Positions 40,711-51,418 of a DNA stretch of 64,000 nucleotides are shown here, piece after piece. The DNA comes from Dolomedes plantarius (taxonomy: Eukaryota; Arthropoda; Arachnida; Araneae; Dolomedidae). Both the position numbers and the translations under genes were made by a program. The notes below the pieces were generated by a model. It was given only the letters and a program-made list of their open reading frames with translations. It made no database searches and was not told the DNA's origin. The DNA is taken from NCBI GenBank assembly GCA_907164885.2, contig OU015499.1, positions 158,762,489-158,826,488 on the forward strand, given 5' to 3'. The number at the start of each line of letters is the position of its first letter. The stretch's first letter is position 1.

Positions 40711-40999
40711 TGTCGGACCCTTTACACCCCCTAATTGCCTATAAATTTAATCACGTTTTCTTCCTAGTATGCTGATTACGTACAATAGGTAAAGTTTTGT
40801 TATTTGCTTTCCTTCCTGGTGTTGCATTTTTAATGGCCAGCAGTGTAGAAGTTAATGCGGCGCTGAAGCTTTAACTTGTCGCACCTCCCGAGTCTGACAT
40901 TCAACTTTACTGCGATGTTTCTACTACAAATATGCGCCCATATTTCCGAAGAAATTCCTAATATTCGCGTTCAATATGCTGCATAGTTTGGCACACCGT

Positions 41000-41945
41000 G
41001 GGGTTAAAGCTACAGCTAAGTAAGTTGCAAGTCGTTTAGTTTGACCCTTAGTGTGTAGAGACACACGTCAGTGGACACGTTCCTGCATACCATGCCAACG
41101 AATAAAAATACGCAGTCCAGCTCAGAAAATTTCTATGCCAGATGAGCGATTTAAACACGTGCATTTAGACTTCGTCGGACGTCTACCTACAACAGATGGA
41201 TACATGTATCTATTCACGACGGTTGACAAGTACACACGCTGGATTGAATGCATTCCATTGCGCTACATTATGGTTGGTACAGTCGCCAAAGCCTTTTACA
41301 CGCATTTTGTTGCGAGGTTCGGTACCGCTAGCAAGGTCACGACAGATCACTGTCGACAGACTGAGGCTAATCTTTTTAAAACTCTTACTAACTCTTAGGC
41401 CTTACACACATGCGTACCACACCCTTTCACCCTGCAAGCAATTGTTTGGTTGAAAATGCACATAGAACTTTAAAAGCTTGTTTGAGTGAAAGATGGACAG
41501 ACCACTTACCCACTGTCTTATTAGGCATACGCACTGTTTTCAGAGACGAACTTGCAGCTTCTACTGCAGAACTGGTCTATAAGACAAATCTGCGTTTAAC
41601 ATCGGATTTTCTGAAGTCAATGCTCCAGATTTTGTGAAGCAGTTAATAATGATCATGGCAAAGATAACGCCTAAGCAAACGAGTAATCATTCGACGCCAA
41701 GAAATTTTGCGCCTAAGGCGTTACACATATGTTTGTTCACCAAGATCATGTGAAACCTCCATTAGTCCCGGCGTACAACGGACCGTTTCTGGTGATGCGG
41801 TGAAGTGATAAATTTTCACAGTTCTGGTGCGGCCGAAAGAGTCAGTCATATCTGTTGACAGACTGAAACCTGCATGGACACCTGATTTCAGTCCAGAAAA
41901 GCTTATTCCACGGCGAGAGTAATTCCGGGCTGAAAAGCAACTTCA
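41000..41945 (+). pseudogene. Gypsy-2 integrase fragment, third copy
   Basis: CRDTRQWTRSCIPCQRIKI (end of the zinc domain), then MPDERFKHVHLDFVGRLPTTDGYMYLFTTVDKYTRWIECIPL and AFYTHFVARFGTASKVTTDHC; the usual DQG is DHC, so the second Asp motif is altered. After a shift, RTTPFHPASNCLVENAHRTLK and VYKTNLRLTSDF. Homologous to 27040-27960. It ends near 41945, where BEL gag sequence begins. Confidence 0.85.
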
Positions 41946-41949
41946 TCTT

Positions 41950-42539
41950 ATTCTCAAATTGAAGAGGATTTGAAACAAAGTTTTCCTCCTTTAGTAAGCG
42001 CACGAGCTCAAGAAGAAACTCGAGAATCACCAGTTTTAAGGGAATCAGTTAGTGAAGTTAAACACCCTTCCATAAAAATGCCGATTTTTAATGGCCAGTA
42101 TGAAAATTGGTGTTCCTTTCGTGACCTTTTTGATTCTATGATACACCGAAACGGATCGTTAACCGAGGTTCAAAAACTGTATTTCCTAAAAAATCAAGTT
42201 TCAGGTGAAGCAGAAAAATTAATTAAACATATCGACATAGTGGGTAATAATTACAGCACAGCGTGTAACGCATTAAAGGACAGGTACGAAAATACCAGAG
42301 TGTTGGTTAATGTTCTGTTAAAGCGATTACTTTCCCAGCCAAAGATCGTGATCGATAACGCGCAAAATGTTAAAACCATGTTAGATACAACCAATGAATG
42401 TTTAGCAGCACTTAAAAATTTAAGTATTAAAACGGAAAATTGGGATTCTATACTGAATTACATTATAACTCAAAGATTATCGCAAGAAACACTGCAATTG
42501 TGGGAGCAACACACATCATCTAAAAAGGAGATTCCTTAA
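41950..42539 (+). pseudogene. BEL-1 gag
   Basis: Gag of the older BEL/Pao element: open frame 41970-42539 with the DUF1759-type region (IKMPIFNGQYENWCSFRDLFDSM, LKDRYENTRVLVNV, LQLWEQHTSSKKE) ending at TAA. The 5' LTR, primer site and start are missing, replaced by gypsy-2 DNA at about 41945. Same family as, but clearly different from, the BEL element at 29384. Confidence 0.88.
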
Positions 42540-43492
42540 TTTGAAGAGCTTGCATCATTCTTAACGTGTAGGTTTAGGGCTTTAGGAAGAGATCAAACAC
42601 GCCATATAACGAAGGTTTCTTTTCAAAAATCAAGTTGTCATGCTGCAAAGCTAAATTGTAAAATTTGTGGCGGTGACCATATTATTAGTAAATGTCATGT
42701 CTTATTGGTAAAACCGAGAATTGAAAGGCTGAGAATGGTTAAGAATAAAAATTTATGTTTAAATTGTTTCTCCCCATCTCATATTGTACGACAATGTTCA
42801 AGTAAAGCTCTTGTAATTTCTGCAAAAGAAGACATCATGCTATATTACACGATGCAATAACAAATAACCTCAAAACTCTCTCTAAAGGGGATTTTACCCA
42901 ATTAAATGAAAACAACCTTGTTAATACAGGTCTTGAAAGCGAACAAGCAGATTCGAAGGAATCTGCTGAAATTAAAGTTTCACATGCTACGGATAACAAA
43001 TCTAGCAAGATTACTGTATTACTTGGCATTGCGGTTGTAAAAATTTCCAATTCATATGGAAACGAAATAATAGCGAGGGTACTGTTGGACCAAGGTTCCC
43101 AGTCCCCATTTATATCAGAGAATTTAGCTCAACGCTTAAGATTAAGAAAGGATCGCGTTATTACGAAAGTTTCAGGAATTGGAAATCATGAAGTAAATCA
43201 GAGTTATAAGACTTCTGCATTCACTATAAGGATAATGAGTTCTCAGGTAGTAATTCCTAGTACTAGTGCTTTGGTTTTAAAGCATTTAACTAGCTATACT
43301 CAAAATTTGGAGGTCGAAAATCAACCTTGGGAGCATATAAATATAACTCTCGCAGACCCTAGTTTCGGTAAGCCCGGCAGAATAGACCTCATCATAGGAG
43401 CCGATTTGTATCCTTTAATTTTATTAGATGGATGTTTGAAAGTTCCTAAGAATACTCCCATGGCCCAAATACGAGATTTGGTTGGATCTTAA
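42540..43492 (+). pseudogene. BEL-1 zinc knuckles and protease
   Basis: Zinc knuckles CKICGGDHIISKC (42659) and CLNCFSPSHIVRQC (42757), then frame changes. The protease follows with VLLDQGSQSPFISENLAQRL (43083-43140), where D-Q-G-S is the active-site motif of BEL proteases, and a RIDLIIGADLYPLIL segment near 43380-43430. Stop at 43490-43492. Confidence 0.82.
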
Positions 43493-43545
43493 CCGGACCA
43501 ATACACTTAACCAGAAGTCCGAGTGATAGCACAATACCAGTAAAC

Positions 43546-44808
43546 ATGCATTCATATACAGAACTGCAGAATGAGTTGAGAGCATTTTGGAAGATTGAAG
43601 AAATTCCGCAAGTGAAACGCCCTTCAAAGAACGATGAGATGTGCGAGAAAATATTTAGTGACACTTACGAAAGGCAACATAAGCGATACACAGTACAATT
43701 ACCGTTTAAGCCAAACGTCCCACCACTAGGGGAAACCTTACAAAATGCAATATCCCAATTTCTAAGACTAGGAAAAACGACTGGAAAAGAATCCAATCTT
43801 AAAGAATGAGTATACGCATTGTCTTGATGAATATATGCAATTCAACCATATGTGTAGTATCAAAACGAATGAAATTGGGCTAAAAGAGGATGAATCAGGT
43901 TATAAAGGCTTTTACCTGCCCCATCACGCAGTTTTCAAGGAAAGTTCAACGACGACAAAACTACGCATTGTTTTTAATGCTTCTAAAAAATCGTCCACCG
44001 GTACATCTCTGAATGATACATTACTTACTGAGCCGAACATTCGGGAAAATCTGTCCGCAATTTTGCAGCGTTGGCGGATGTTTAAAATTGCCTATACGGC
44101 AGATATTGAGAAAATGTACCGGCAAATTCGCATCGCTGAGCCTCATATTAACTACCGGAGAATAGTTCGGCGAAGATCCCCAAAGGACCCCCTAGAACAC
44201 TATAAATTACTAACGGTCATCTTTGGTATGGACTGTTCAGCATTTCTTGCTATCCGTACGATGAGACAAGTAGCCGAGGACGAGAAACAAAGATTTCCCC
44301 TCGGAGCTCGCGCTATCGAGAAATAATTTTATGTAGATAACTTAATGTCAGGTACCGAGACGCTTGATAAAGCTATTGAAAAACAGGAACAAACTATTCA
44401 AGCATTAAAGAAGCGGGATTTACATTACGACAATAGGTCAGTAACAAAGACGAAATTCTTGAGAACGTTCCAGAAATCTATAGGGAAAATATCATGATTA
44501 AATCAATTGTAGATCCTAAGGTTAAGATGTTAGGCCTCTACTGGCATCCTGAAGCGGATGTATTTAGTTATAGTGTAACATTCAAAATGACCACTAGCTT
44601 CCCTACTAAGCGAAGTGTATTATCGGATACCAGTAAATTATATGATCCACTAGGTTGGATTTCAACAATCGTGCTTTCTGGTAAGATTCTAATCCAGGAT
44701 TTATGGTTACTAGGAAAGGAATGGGATGAAAGAATTCCACCAGACCTGAAAGAAAGATGGTTAAGTTTAGTTCAAAACACCACTAAACTTAACCACCAAA
44801 AGATTTAA
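43546..44808 (+). pseudogene. BEL-1 reverse transcriptase
   Basis: RT in several frames: FWKIEEIPQ (43575), YLPHHAVFKESSTTTKLRIVFNAS (43913), SLNDTLLTEPN, IAYTADIEKMYRQIRI (44088), FGMDCSAF (44223). An in-frame TAA at 44325 directly precedes the catalytic FYVDN (44327-44341), followed by the connection region (LGLYWHPEADVFSY, LYDPLGWIS). Again YVDN rather than YVDD. Multiple stops; inactive. Confidence 0.85.
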
Positions 44809-45422
44809 CGTTATTTAGATTACCACGTTGGATAGGATTACAAGGTAGCGATGAAAGCAGAGTAGAGTTTCACGCATTTAGTGATGCTTCCATAAAGGCA
44901 TATGCAGCGTCAGTATGTGTGAGAATAGCTGCAAAGGAAGGATGTCATACCCAACTACTTGCTTCTAAAACGAGAGTGGCCCCACTCAAGCCCGTTACGT
45001 TATCCAGGTTGGAATTATGCGGAGCACTGTTAGCGGTTAAACTAATCATTTCAACTCTTTCAGATACTCAATTAAGGCCAGCAAATATTTATATCTGGAC
45101 AGATTCAAGCATAGGTTTAGCAAGGATAAGAGGACAGCCAAGTCGTTGGAAGACATTCATAGCTAATAGAGTAGGTGAAATTATCGAGAAATTGCCGAAT
45201 GCATCTTGGAGGTACGTACCCTCTTCTTTTAATCCTGCCGACATAGCAACGAGAAATATTCAAACTAAAAAGCTAATAAATTGTGATTTATGGTGGAAAG
45301 GACCTACATGGTTAAAACGGGACCCAACACATTGGCCTGAAAATAAGAATCTGGACAATACCGAATTGGACAGGCGAGTTGTGCACTTGACTCAAACCCC
45401 AAACAAATTTGACCTTTTTTGA
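44809..45422 (+). pseudogene. BEL-1 RNase H
   Basis: FHAFSDASIKAYAASV (44870), then SKTRVAPLKPVTLSRLELCGALLAVKL, YIWTDSSIGLARI and SSFNPADIATR. Acidic residues in FSDAS, RLEL and WTDSS fit the RNase H active site. A short shift separates it from the RT. Confidence 0.83.
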
Positions 45423-46878
45423 AACATTTTCTTCCTTCACTAAACTGATCAGAATAACCTCTTTCTGTTTGGGATTTATATCAAATGAAAAACTTTCCAA
45501 GGAGCAACAAATTTTTAATCATTTAACTGTATCAGAATTGAATAACGCTCTATTCTGTCTTATACGACTTGTTCAAATGCAAGATTTCTGTAAGGAAATA
45601 AAACTCTTGAGATAACATAAGCCACTGCACCCAAAAAGCCGATTATTGTGTTTGTCACCTTTCCTAGATAAAGAAAATATTTAAGACTTGGCGGTCGTCT
45701 TCAAAACGCCACATTGCCATTTTCCGAGAAACATCCTACCATTTTGGATAGTAATCATTTCAGTCGACTACTAATTAAAAAGACACATCTTGAAACATTG
45801 CATGGAGGTCCACAATTAGTTTTGGGACTTATCAGGAAAAAATACTGGATCCTAAGGGCAGAAAACGCAATAAAGAAAATAATTCATGAATGTATACCGT
45901 GTTGGCGGCAAAGGCCCAAGACTCTTGACCAACAAATGGGAATCCTTCCCTTCCCTCGCGTAAATGTATCTCGACCATTCAGTCACACTGGAGTAGATTC
46001 TTTTGGAGCTATCGAACTTAAGACTGATAAGAGACGTAAAGCTTCAATGTATAAGGGTTATGTTTTATTGTTTATTTGCTTAGCGACGAAGGCAATACAT
46101 CTAGTAGCGTCGGACATGACAACAGAAGCTCTTTTAGCAGCATTCCAACGTTTCTCTGCAAGACGCAGATTGTGTTCCGACATCTATAGCGATCAGGGCA
46201 CGAACTTTAAGGGTGCTGCAAGAGTACTTAAGGACGACTTTATGTCAGCGCTAAAAACCATTGAAAGCGAAATGTCCGGGATACTAGCTAACGATCAAGT
46301 AACATGGCATACCCCCGTCATCACCCCATTTTAGAGGGTTATGGGAAGCTGGGGTTAAGTCTACTAAATTCCATTTGAAACGCATACTGGGGAATACGAA
46401 ATTGACGTTCGAAGAAATGTCCACCCTTTTAAGTCAAGTTGAAGCAGCATTAAACTCCAGACCATTGTATCCCTTGAGTAATAACCCTGAAGATCTTACT
46501 GCTCTTACCCCAGGGCATTTTCTTGTTGGTAGTGTTATTTCACTCCCCCTTGAACCCTCGATTCTGGACATTTCCGAAAACAGGTTAAACCGATGGCAAA
46601 GGCTACAGCAGCTCTATCAACATTTCTGGTCAAGATGGAAACACGAATATTTAAGCAGATTACAATCAAGACCCAAGTGGATGCAAACTAGACCAAATAT
46701 CTCCATATGAGAGCTCGTGATTATTAAGGATCAAAATTTGCCACCCGCTAAATGGCTTTTAGCTCGTGTATTAAAGATTCATAAGGGGAAGGCCGATCTT
46801 GTGCGAGTTGTCACATTGAGAACGAAAGATAACGTTCTTGTACGTCCTATCACCAAATTGTGCAAATTACCTTTCTAA
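45423..46878 (+). pseudogene. BEL-1 integrase and C-terminal tail
   Basis: HHCC zinc region (THLETLHGGPQLVLGLIRKKYWI...IIHECIPC, 45785-45905), core with GVDSFGAIEL (D), IYSDQGTNFKGAAR (D), then a frameshift and stop near 46332 before FRGLWEAG (E). The C-terminal frame 46375-46710 and tail to TAA 46876-46878 are the same as the fragment at 5663-6179 of copy 1. Confidence 0.86.
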
Positions 46879-46958
46879 TTTAGTTTCTTTTCAGATTTGA
46901 CAAATTGCAGTCTCTTTACTCTAAGGTAAAACCCTCGTTTAGCGGTTTTACGGCCGGG

Positions 46959-47338
46959 TGTATGTTGGAAGCGCAAGGGCGAAAATGCAAATTTCCGCAG
47001 CCAGCAGGAGTGGCGTCGATTGGCCACGCCTCGCCCTTCCACTTAAAAACGATTAAGAACCAGCGAGAGCACGACGTCCTGAGTTGGAAGCGAATTCGCC
47101 CAAGCTGCACCAGTGTCGAAGTGCACCAAGCCAGTTCGCTAGACTACCGACGACCAAGTCTCGTCCGGATAAACCCTGTTGCTATTTGAACCAAGTGGGA
47201 CTACAAGTTTTTTTTCTTTAAACCAAAGGTCTTAGATTTTAAGCTTGCGTTCAAGCCTACGTGTACATAGTTGAAAAAAATAAAAGATTTTTTAGTACTC
47301 CAAGCCTCGTTCTACCACCCGGGAACGCTGCGCGATCA
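46959..47338 (+). repeat. BEL-1 3' LTR, uninterrupted
   Basis: TGTATGTTGGAAGC to about GCGCGATCA, 380 bp. It shows the empty hAT site GCCAGCAG near 46998. AATAAA-type signal near 47278. Confidence 0.75.
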
Positions 47339-48191
47339 GTTTAAAGTCTATTTGTTTGTGAAGAAGTGTAAATGTGATGCGCGGTAAATAAATCGAAAAA
47401 TGACAATATTTTTATTTTCTCGGTGACATCAACAGAAGCTTTATCCTCAAACGTGTCTCACTGTAACTTCGAAATGATATTCTTACAGTTTAGAAATTTC
47501 TCCAAAGGAAATAGTATTTTCCTTCAGACTACGTCGTTTCTGCAAAACAAATTTTTTAACTGATGCCTCCATATTCTTATGAATTTTAGATACGCTCGTG
47601 TTTTTTGCGTACAAGATCAAATTTAATTTGATTAAGACACACAATTTATCGCCTATTTTAGCTGCCCAGCAAATTGCTAAACAAATTCTCAAAAAACCTG
47701 CTTTAAATACCAATCAGACTTAGCCTTATAATGTAAAACGTCACTTTTAAAGTTTTCCTCTTTCATTACCGGTGCCACTCTCGGAGTGATATCAGATGAT
47801 CACATTTACTGTCTAAATATCATACAAGACTCAGTAAAGAGTCCATTATCCAACAGACGAGACCTGGTGTACTTTGAAAACATTTTTCAACAGTCGAGTT
47901 TACAATTGAAATTAATTATTCATATGTAAAAAATTGAGACAATATTTAATATAATAGTATTATTAGATGCTCCATGCGTCAAATATTAATTTGGTTGCAC
48001 ATTACAAAACGAAAAAAACTCCTTCTAACACAACCTAAATTACTTTAAAATAATTAAAAGACAGACAAAAGCGAAAATTAATTCAGTCTCGATATGAAGC
48101 CATAAAATATTTATTTCTATATCATTTTACATATTTATTTCCAATTTACAGAACACTACAGATGTAGAGAAAAATAGTTAAATCTTACACA

Positions 48192-48323
48192 TTAGAATTT
48201 CATATTGGGAATAAAACCAAAACCAGAACTCTTGCGTAAGTGACATTTCATGCAGTGTAAACACCCTTTCCTGCAGTGTAAACAGGTATGACAACGTTTT
48301 TTACTCCAATGACTTGGGCGGGT
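48192..48323 (-). CDS. Cys-rich C-terminal peptide, copy 2
   Basis: Same Cys-rich end as at 8729-8860, with Tyr changed to His between the second and third Cys (CHTCLHC). All six Cys are kept. The frame is closed just upstream by a TAA in a T/A run. Confidence 0.3.
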   Translation of the reverse strand, partial: TRPSHWSKKRCHTCLHCRKGCLHCMKCHLRKSSGFGFIPNMKF

Positions 48324-48816
48324 CAAGTATCCCATCAAAGATAGTTGCGATCCTTCAAGGGATTGCCACGATAGCGTAGATTTTTAAAAAAATTCCAAAT
48401 GAAAGATCTCATAAAACACTAAATTAAATCCAAAATATGATTACGTACAATATCTCCTTTAAATAAACGCCCTCAAACACGAGACTGAATAAAATTTTCA
48501 AGGACACATTCCCCGCGGTTGGACAAAAAAATTCGCTTTATACGATAGTAGAAAGTGGGTTACATCCCTGAATGGATAGGAAAATAGATGTTTTTAAAGC
48601 ACACTGGAAAGAAATATTTTCTCTCACACAGTCAGGACAAAAGATTTCTCTTCTGTGTGGCTACGAACATGTGTTTTTTTACATGATCGAGTTCAGAAAA
48701 CCATTACTCACATATATTGCAGACCAAGTCTTTCTTCCTCGGATAAGGACATGCGTTTACAAATTCTCCTGCGAAGAAAATTTTTCTTCGCACACATTGC
48801 ATGCGAAAGGTTTCTC

Positions 48817-49850
48817 TCATGCGTGGGTGTGGAGATGTCTATTTAAACTACTCTGTTGATAAAATCTTTTCTCGCATACAGTGCATGCAAAAGGTTTCTC
48901 TCCCGTGTGTATGAGGAGATGTGTTTTTAAAGAACGTGATTCAGAAAATCTTTTATCGCATTGAATGCAGGAGAACGGTTTCTCTGTTGTATGGGTGCGG
49001 AGATGTCTTTTTAAATTACAGTGATAAGAAAACATTTTCCCACATTCAGTGCATGCGAAAGGTTTCTCTCCCGTGTGGGTACGGAGATGTTTTTTAAAAT
49101 CATTCTGTGAAGAAAATCCTTTCTCGCATACAGTGCATGTGAAACGATATTCTCCTGTGTGTATACAGAGATGTTTTTTTAAATTATCTCGGTTAGAAAA
49201 CATCTTCCCACATACTGTGCATGCGAAAGGATATTCTTCTGTGTGTATACAGAGATGTTTTTTTAATTTACCTCGTCCAGAAAACATTTCCCCACATACA
49301 GTGCATGCGAAAGGTTTCTCTCCCGTGTGGGTGAAGAGATGAGTTTTTAATTGATACTGTGTAGAAAACTTTTTTTCACATACAGTGCAAGCGAAAGGTT
49401 TTTCTCCCGTATGGGTACGGAAATGTATTGTAAACTCACCCTGTGTAACAAATCTTTTCTCGCATACAGAACAAACGAAAGGTTTCTCTCCCGTGTGCTT
49501 GTGGAGATGTCTTTTTAAATTACTGTGATAAGAAAACATTTTCCCACATTCAGTGCATGCGAAAGGTTTCTCTCCCGTGTGGGTGCGGAGATGTCTTTTC
49601 AAACTAAACTGTGCAGAAAATATCTTCCCACATACAATGCATGCGAATTGTTTCTCTTCCGTGTGGGTGCGAAGATGCGTTTTTAAATTATGCCCAGTAA
49701 AAAACATTTTCCCACATACAATGCATGGGAAAGTTTTCTCTCCTGTGTGCGTGAGGAGATGTGTTTTTAAATGACCCTGTTCAGAAATCATTTTCCCGCA
49801 AACAGAGCATGCGAAAGGTTCCGCGAGTGTGGGTGAAGATGTGTGGAAGA
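48817..49850 (-). CDS. C2H2 zinc-finger array (12 fingers), copy 2
   Basis: Duplicate of 9355-10350 on the minus strand. It keeps one finger that copy 1 has lost, [17 protein letters not shown], so the open frame has 12 complete fingers with TGEKPF-type linkers. The frame is open upstream of the ATG at 49791 to about 49850. It has the same TGA end as copy 1. Fingers differ from copy 1 at about 28 residues, of which 12 lie in helix positions -1 to 6, for example D to Y at -1 in two fingers, S to F and S to C at +2, Q to E at -1. This would shift DNA preference. No effector domain seen. Confidence 0.72.
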
Positions 49851-50135
49851 TCGGAAACGTCTTTTTAAAGAACCCTGTTCAGAAAAACTGTTTTCACATA
49901 CAATTCAAGCAAAGGGTTTCTCGCCTGTATGGGTGCGGAAATGTCTTTGTAATTCCCCCTGTTTAAAAAATGTCTCCCCACATACAGTGCAGTTGAAAGG
50001 TTCTCTCCTGTGTGTGCGGAGAGTAATATCAGGAATATGGCACGAATGATGCGTATTTAAGGCGGCCAACTGTAAAAATCTTCCGTCACAAATTACATTT
50101 GAAAATTTCTTCGGTACGAGGGTGAATCTAACCAC
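49851..50135 (-). pseudogene. Upstream C2H2 fingers, broken, copy 2
   Basis: Fingers IVCENSFSEQGSLKRRF (first Cys replaced by the TGA at 49905-49907) and [21 protein letters not shown], plus a degenerate one ([18 protein letters not shown]). Frame shifts separate them from the main array. The copy 1 equivalent lost 98 bp here by fusion of two CCCTGTTCAGAAA repeats. Confidence 0.7.
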
Positions 50136-50484
50136 TGAAGCTTATATATATAGACTAATTCTACATGTGGCACCTTGAGTGAATTTATCTTCGGCTTTAG
50201 AAGGGTTCTCTCAGGAATGACATTCATTGGAAAGTCTATTTACAATGGAAATACACATGTTTGCTCTTCTGGAATGCCGATGTTTCTTTATAAGATGACC
50301 AGAAATCTAACTGCCAGTAATACGTTGATTTCCTAAATTTGGGACACCACAAACATTTTAGTTTAGGATCTAACAATCTGTACCAAGCACCTGCAAAGAG
50401 AGAAAAAGGAATTTGAATGAGATATACGAACGCTACAATTACGTTTTTTTCGTATTTTTCACTTGAAATCAATAGCAACATATA

Positions 50485-51416
50485 CAGATGCTGTTCGCAC
50501 ATTTTTAGACGATTTTGGTAAGCGGTAATAAAAATTCGTTTGCTGCAAAAGAAATAATTGCAATTGTACTATGTTTTTAAAAGTCAAAATTATCGTCTGC
50601 GGCTTGAAAGTTTTGTTTTTATTCAAAATGGCGTTTTTAACAAAGCAGTGGTTCGAAGGCTACATTTATGCTCTTTTCGAAGAGAAATATGCATACTCCG
50701 TTATCCCAAAACGATGTGAGAGTCATGGTTTTGTGATATCTAAAGCGTCGATACGTATTATCGTCAACAAGAAAGGAAAAAAACGTCAAATTGGAGCCTC
50801 AAGTGGGACAAAAATTCCAAACAAGTATCCAAGGAAAAAACAAGTATCCCTGGTTTTTCTTATAATGGCAAGTTAAAAATAAAGAGAGTGGAAAAAAATG
50901 TCAAGATTAACTCCATATACTATCAGGAACATATTTTATCGCCAATTTTTCTGAATGAAATACCATCGCTTTACCCACAGTGCCATCAATCTGTGAGACT
51001 CCGTCAGGACAAAGCTAGCAGTCACACATCAAAATCCACTGTAAATTTCCTAAAAGAAATGGAACAAAAAACTGGTATCAAGGCCATACCCTTCACTGAT
51101 ATCCCTACTAAATCTCCCGATGTATCACCTATGGATTTTTGTGCTTTCGGACTTTTAAAATCTGCATTATCCAAACGTCGTCCCAAAACCCCTACAGGAC
51201 TCTGGAAAGCTGTTCAGGAGGAATGGAATAGAATACCTCTTCTGACACTTCAAAAGGCATTATTATCCTGGAAATTGCGGTGTCAGAATAAGGAGTCAGA
51301 ATAAGATAGTTCAAAATAAGGGATTTCAAATAGAACATTTAAAACACAAGAATTTTATGTAATTTAGTTTTGTGAATACAATATACATCGTCTAAAAAAT
51401 GTGTGAACAGCCTCTG
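50485..51416 (+). mobile_element. DD41D-type mariner, internally deleted
   Basis: 932 bp. Left end CAGATGCTGTTCGCACATTT, right end complementary to CAGAGGCTGTTCACACATTT. TA on both sides (50483-50484, 51417-51418). Copy 1 has the empty site with a single TA at about 10989-10990. It carries a deleted transposase. Confidence 0.93.
50571..51304 (+). pseudogene. Mariner transposase relic
   Basis: N-terminal helix-turn-helix region (MAFLTKQWFEGYIYALFEEKYAYSVI, then KASIRIIVNKKGKK) to NKYPRKKQ. A deletion and frameshift then join FSYNGKLKIKRVEKNVKINSIYYQE (about 50858) to the second half. Second Asp in LRQDKASSHTSKS, last Asp in SPDVSPMDFCAFG, with 41 residues between, so DD41D, the spacing of the rosa group of IS630-Tc1-mariner. 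C-terminal end LSWKLRCQNKESE. The first catalytic Asp region is missing. Confidence 0.85.
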
Positions 51417-51418
51417 TA

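Larger units (their letters stand above)
38475..40845 (+). mobile_element. Tc1-type element with nested insertions
   Basis: Terminal repeats CACTGCTGGCCATTAAAATT at 38475 and its complement ending at 40845, with TA on both sides (38473-38474, 40846-40847). Total 2,371 bp, of which about 1 kb is inserted hAT DNA (38561-39558). The transposase is broken. Confidence 0.92.

Noticed and set aside
49049..50049. Plus-strand repeat frames in copy 2
   Set aside because: Antisense shadows of the second zinc-finger array.
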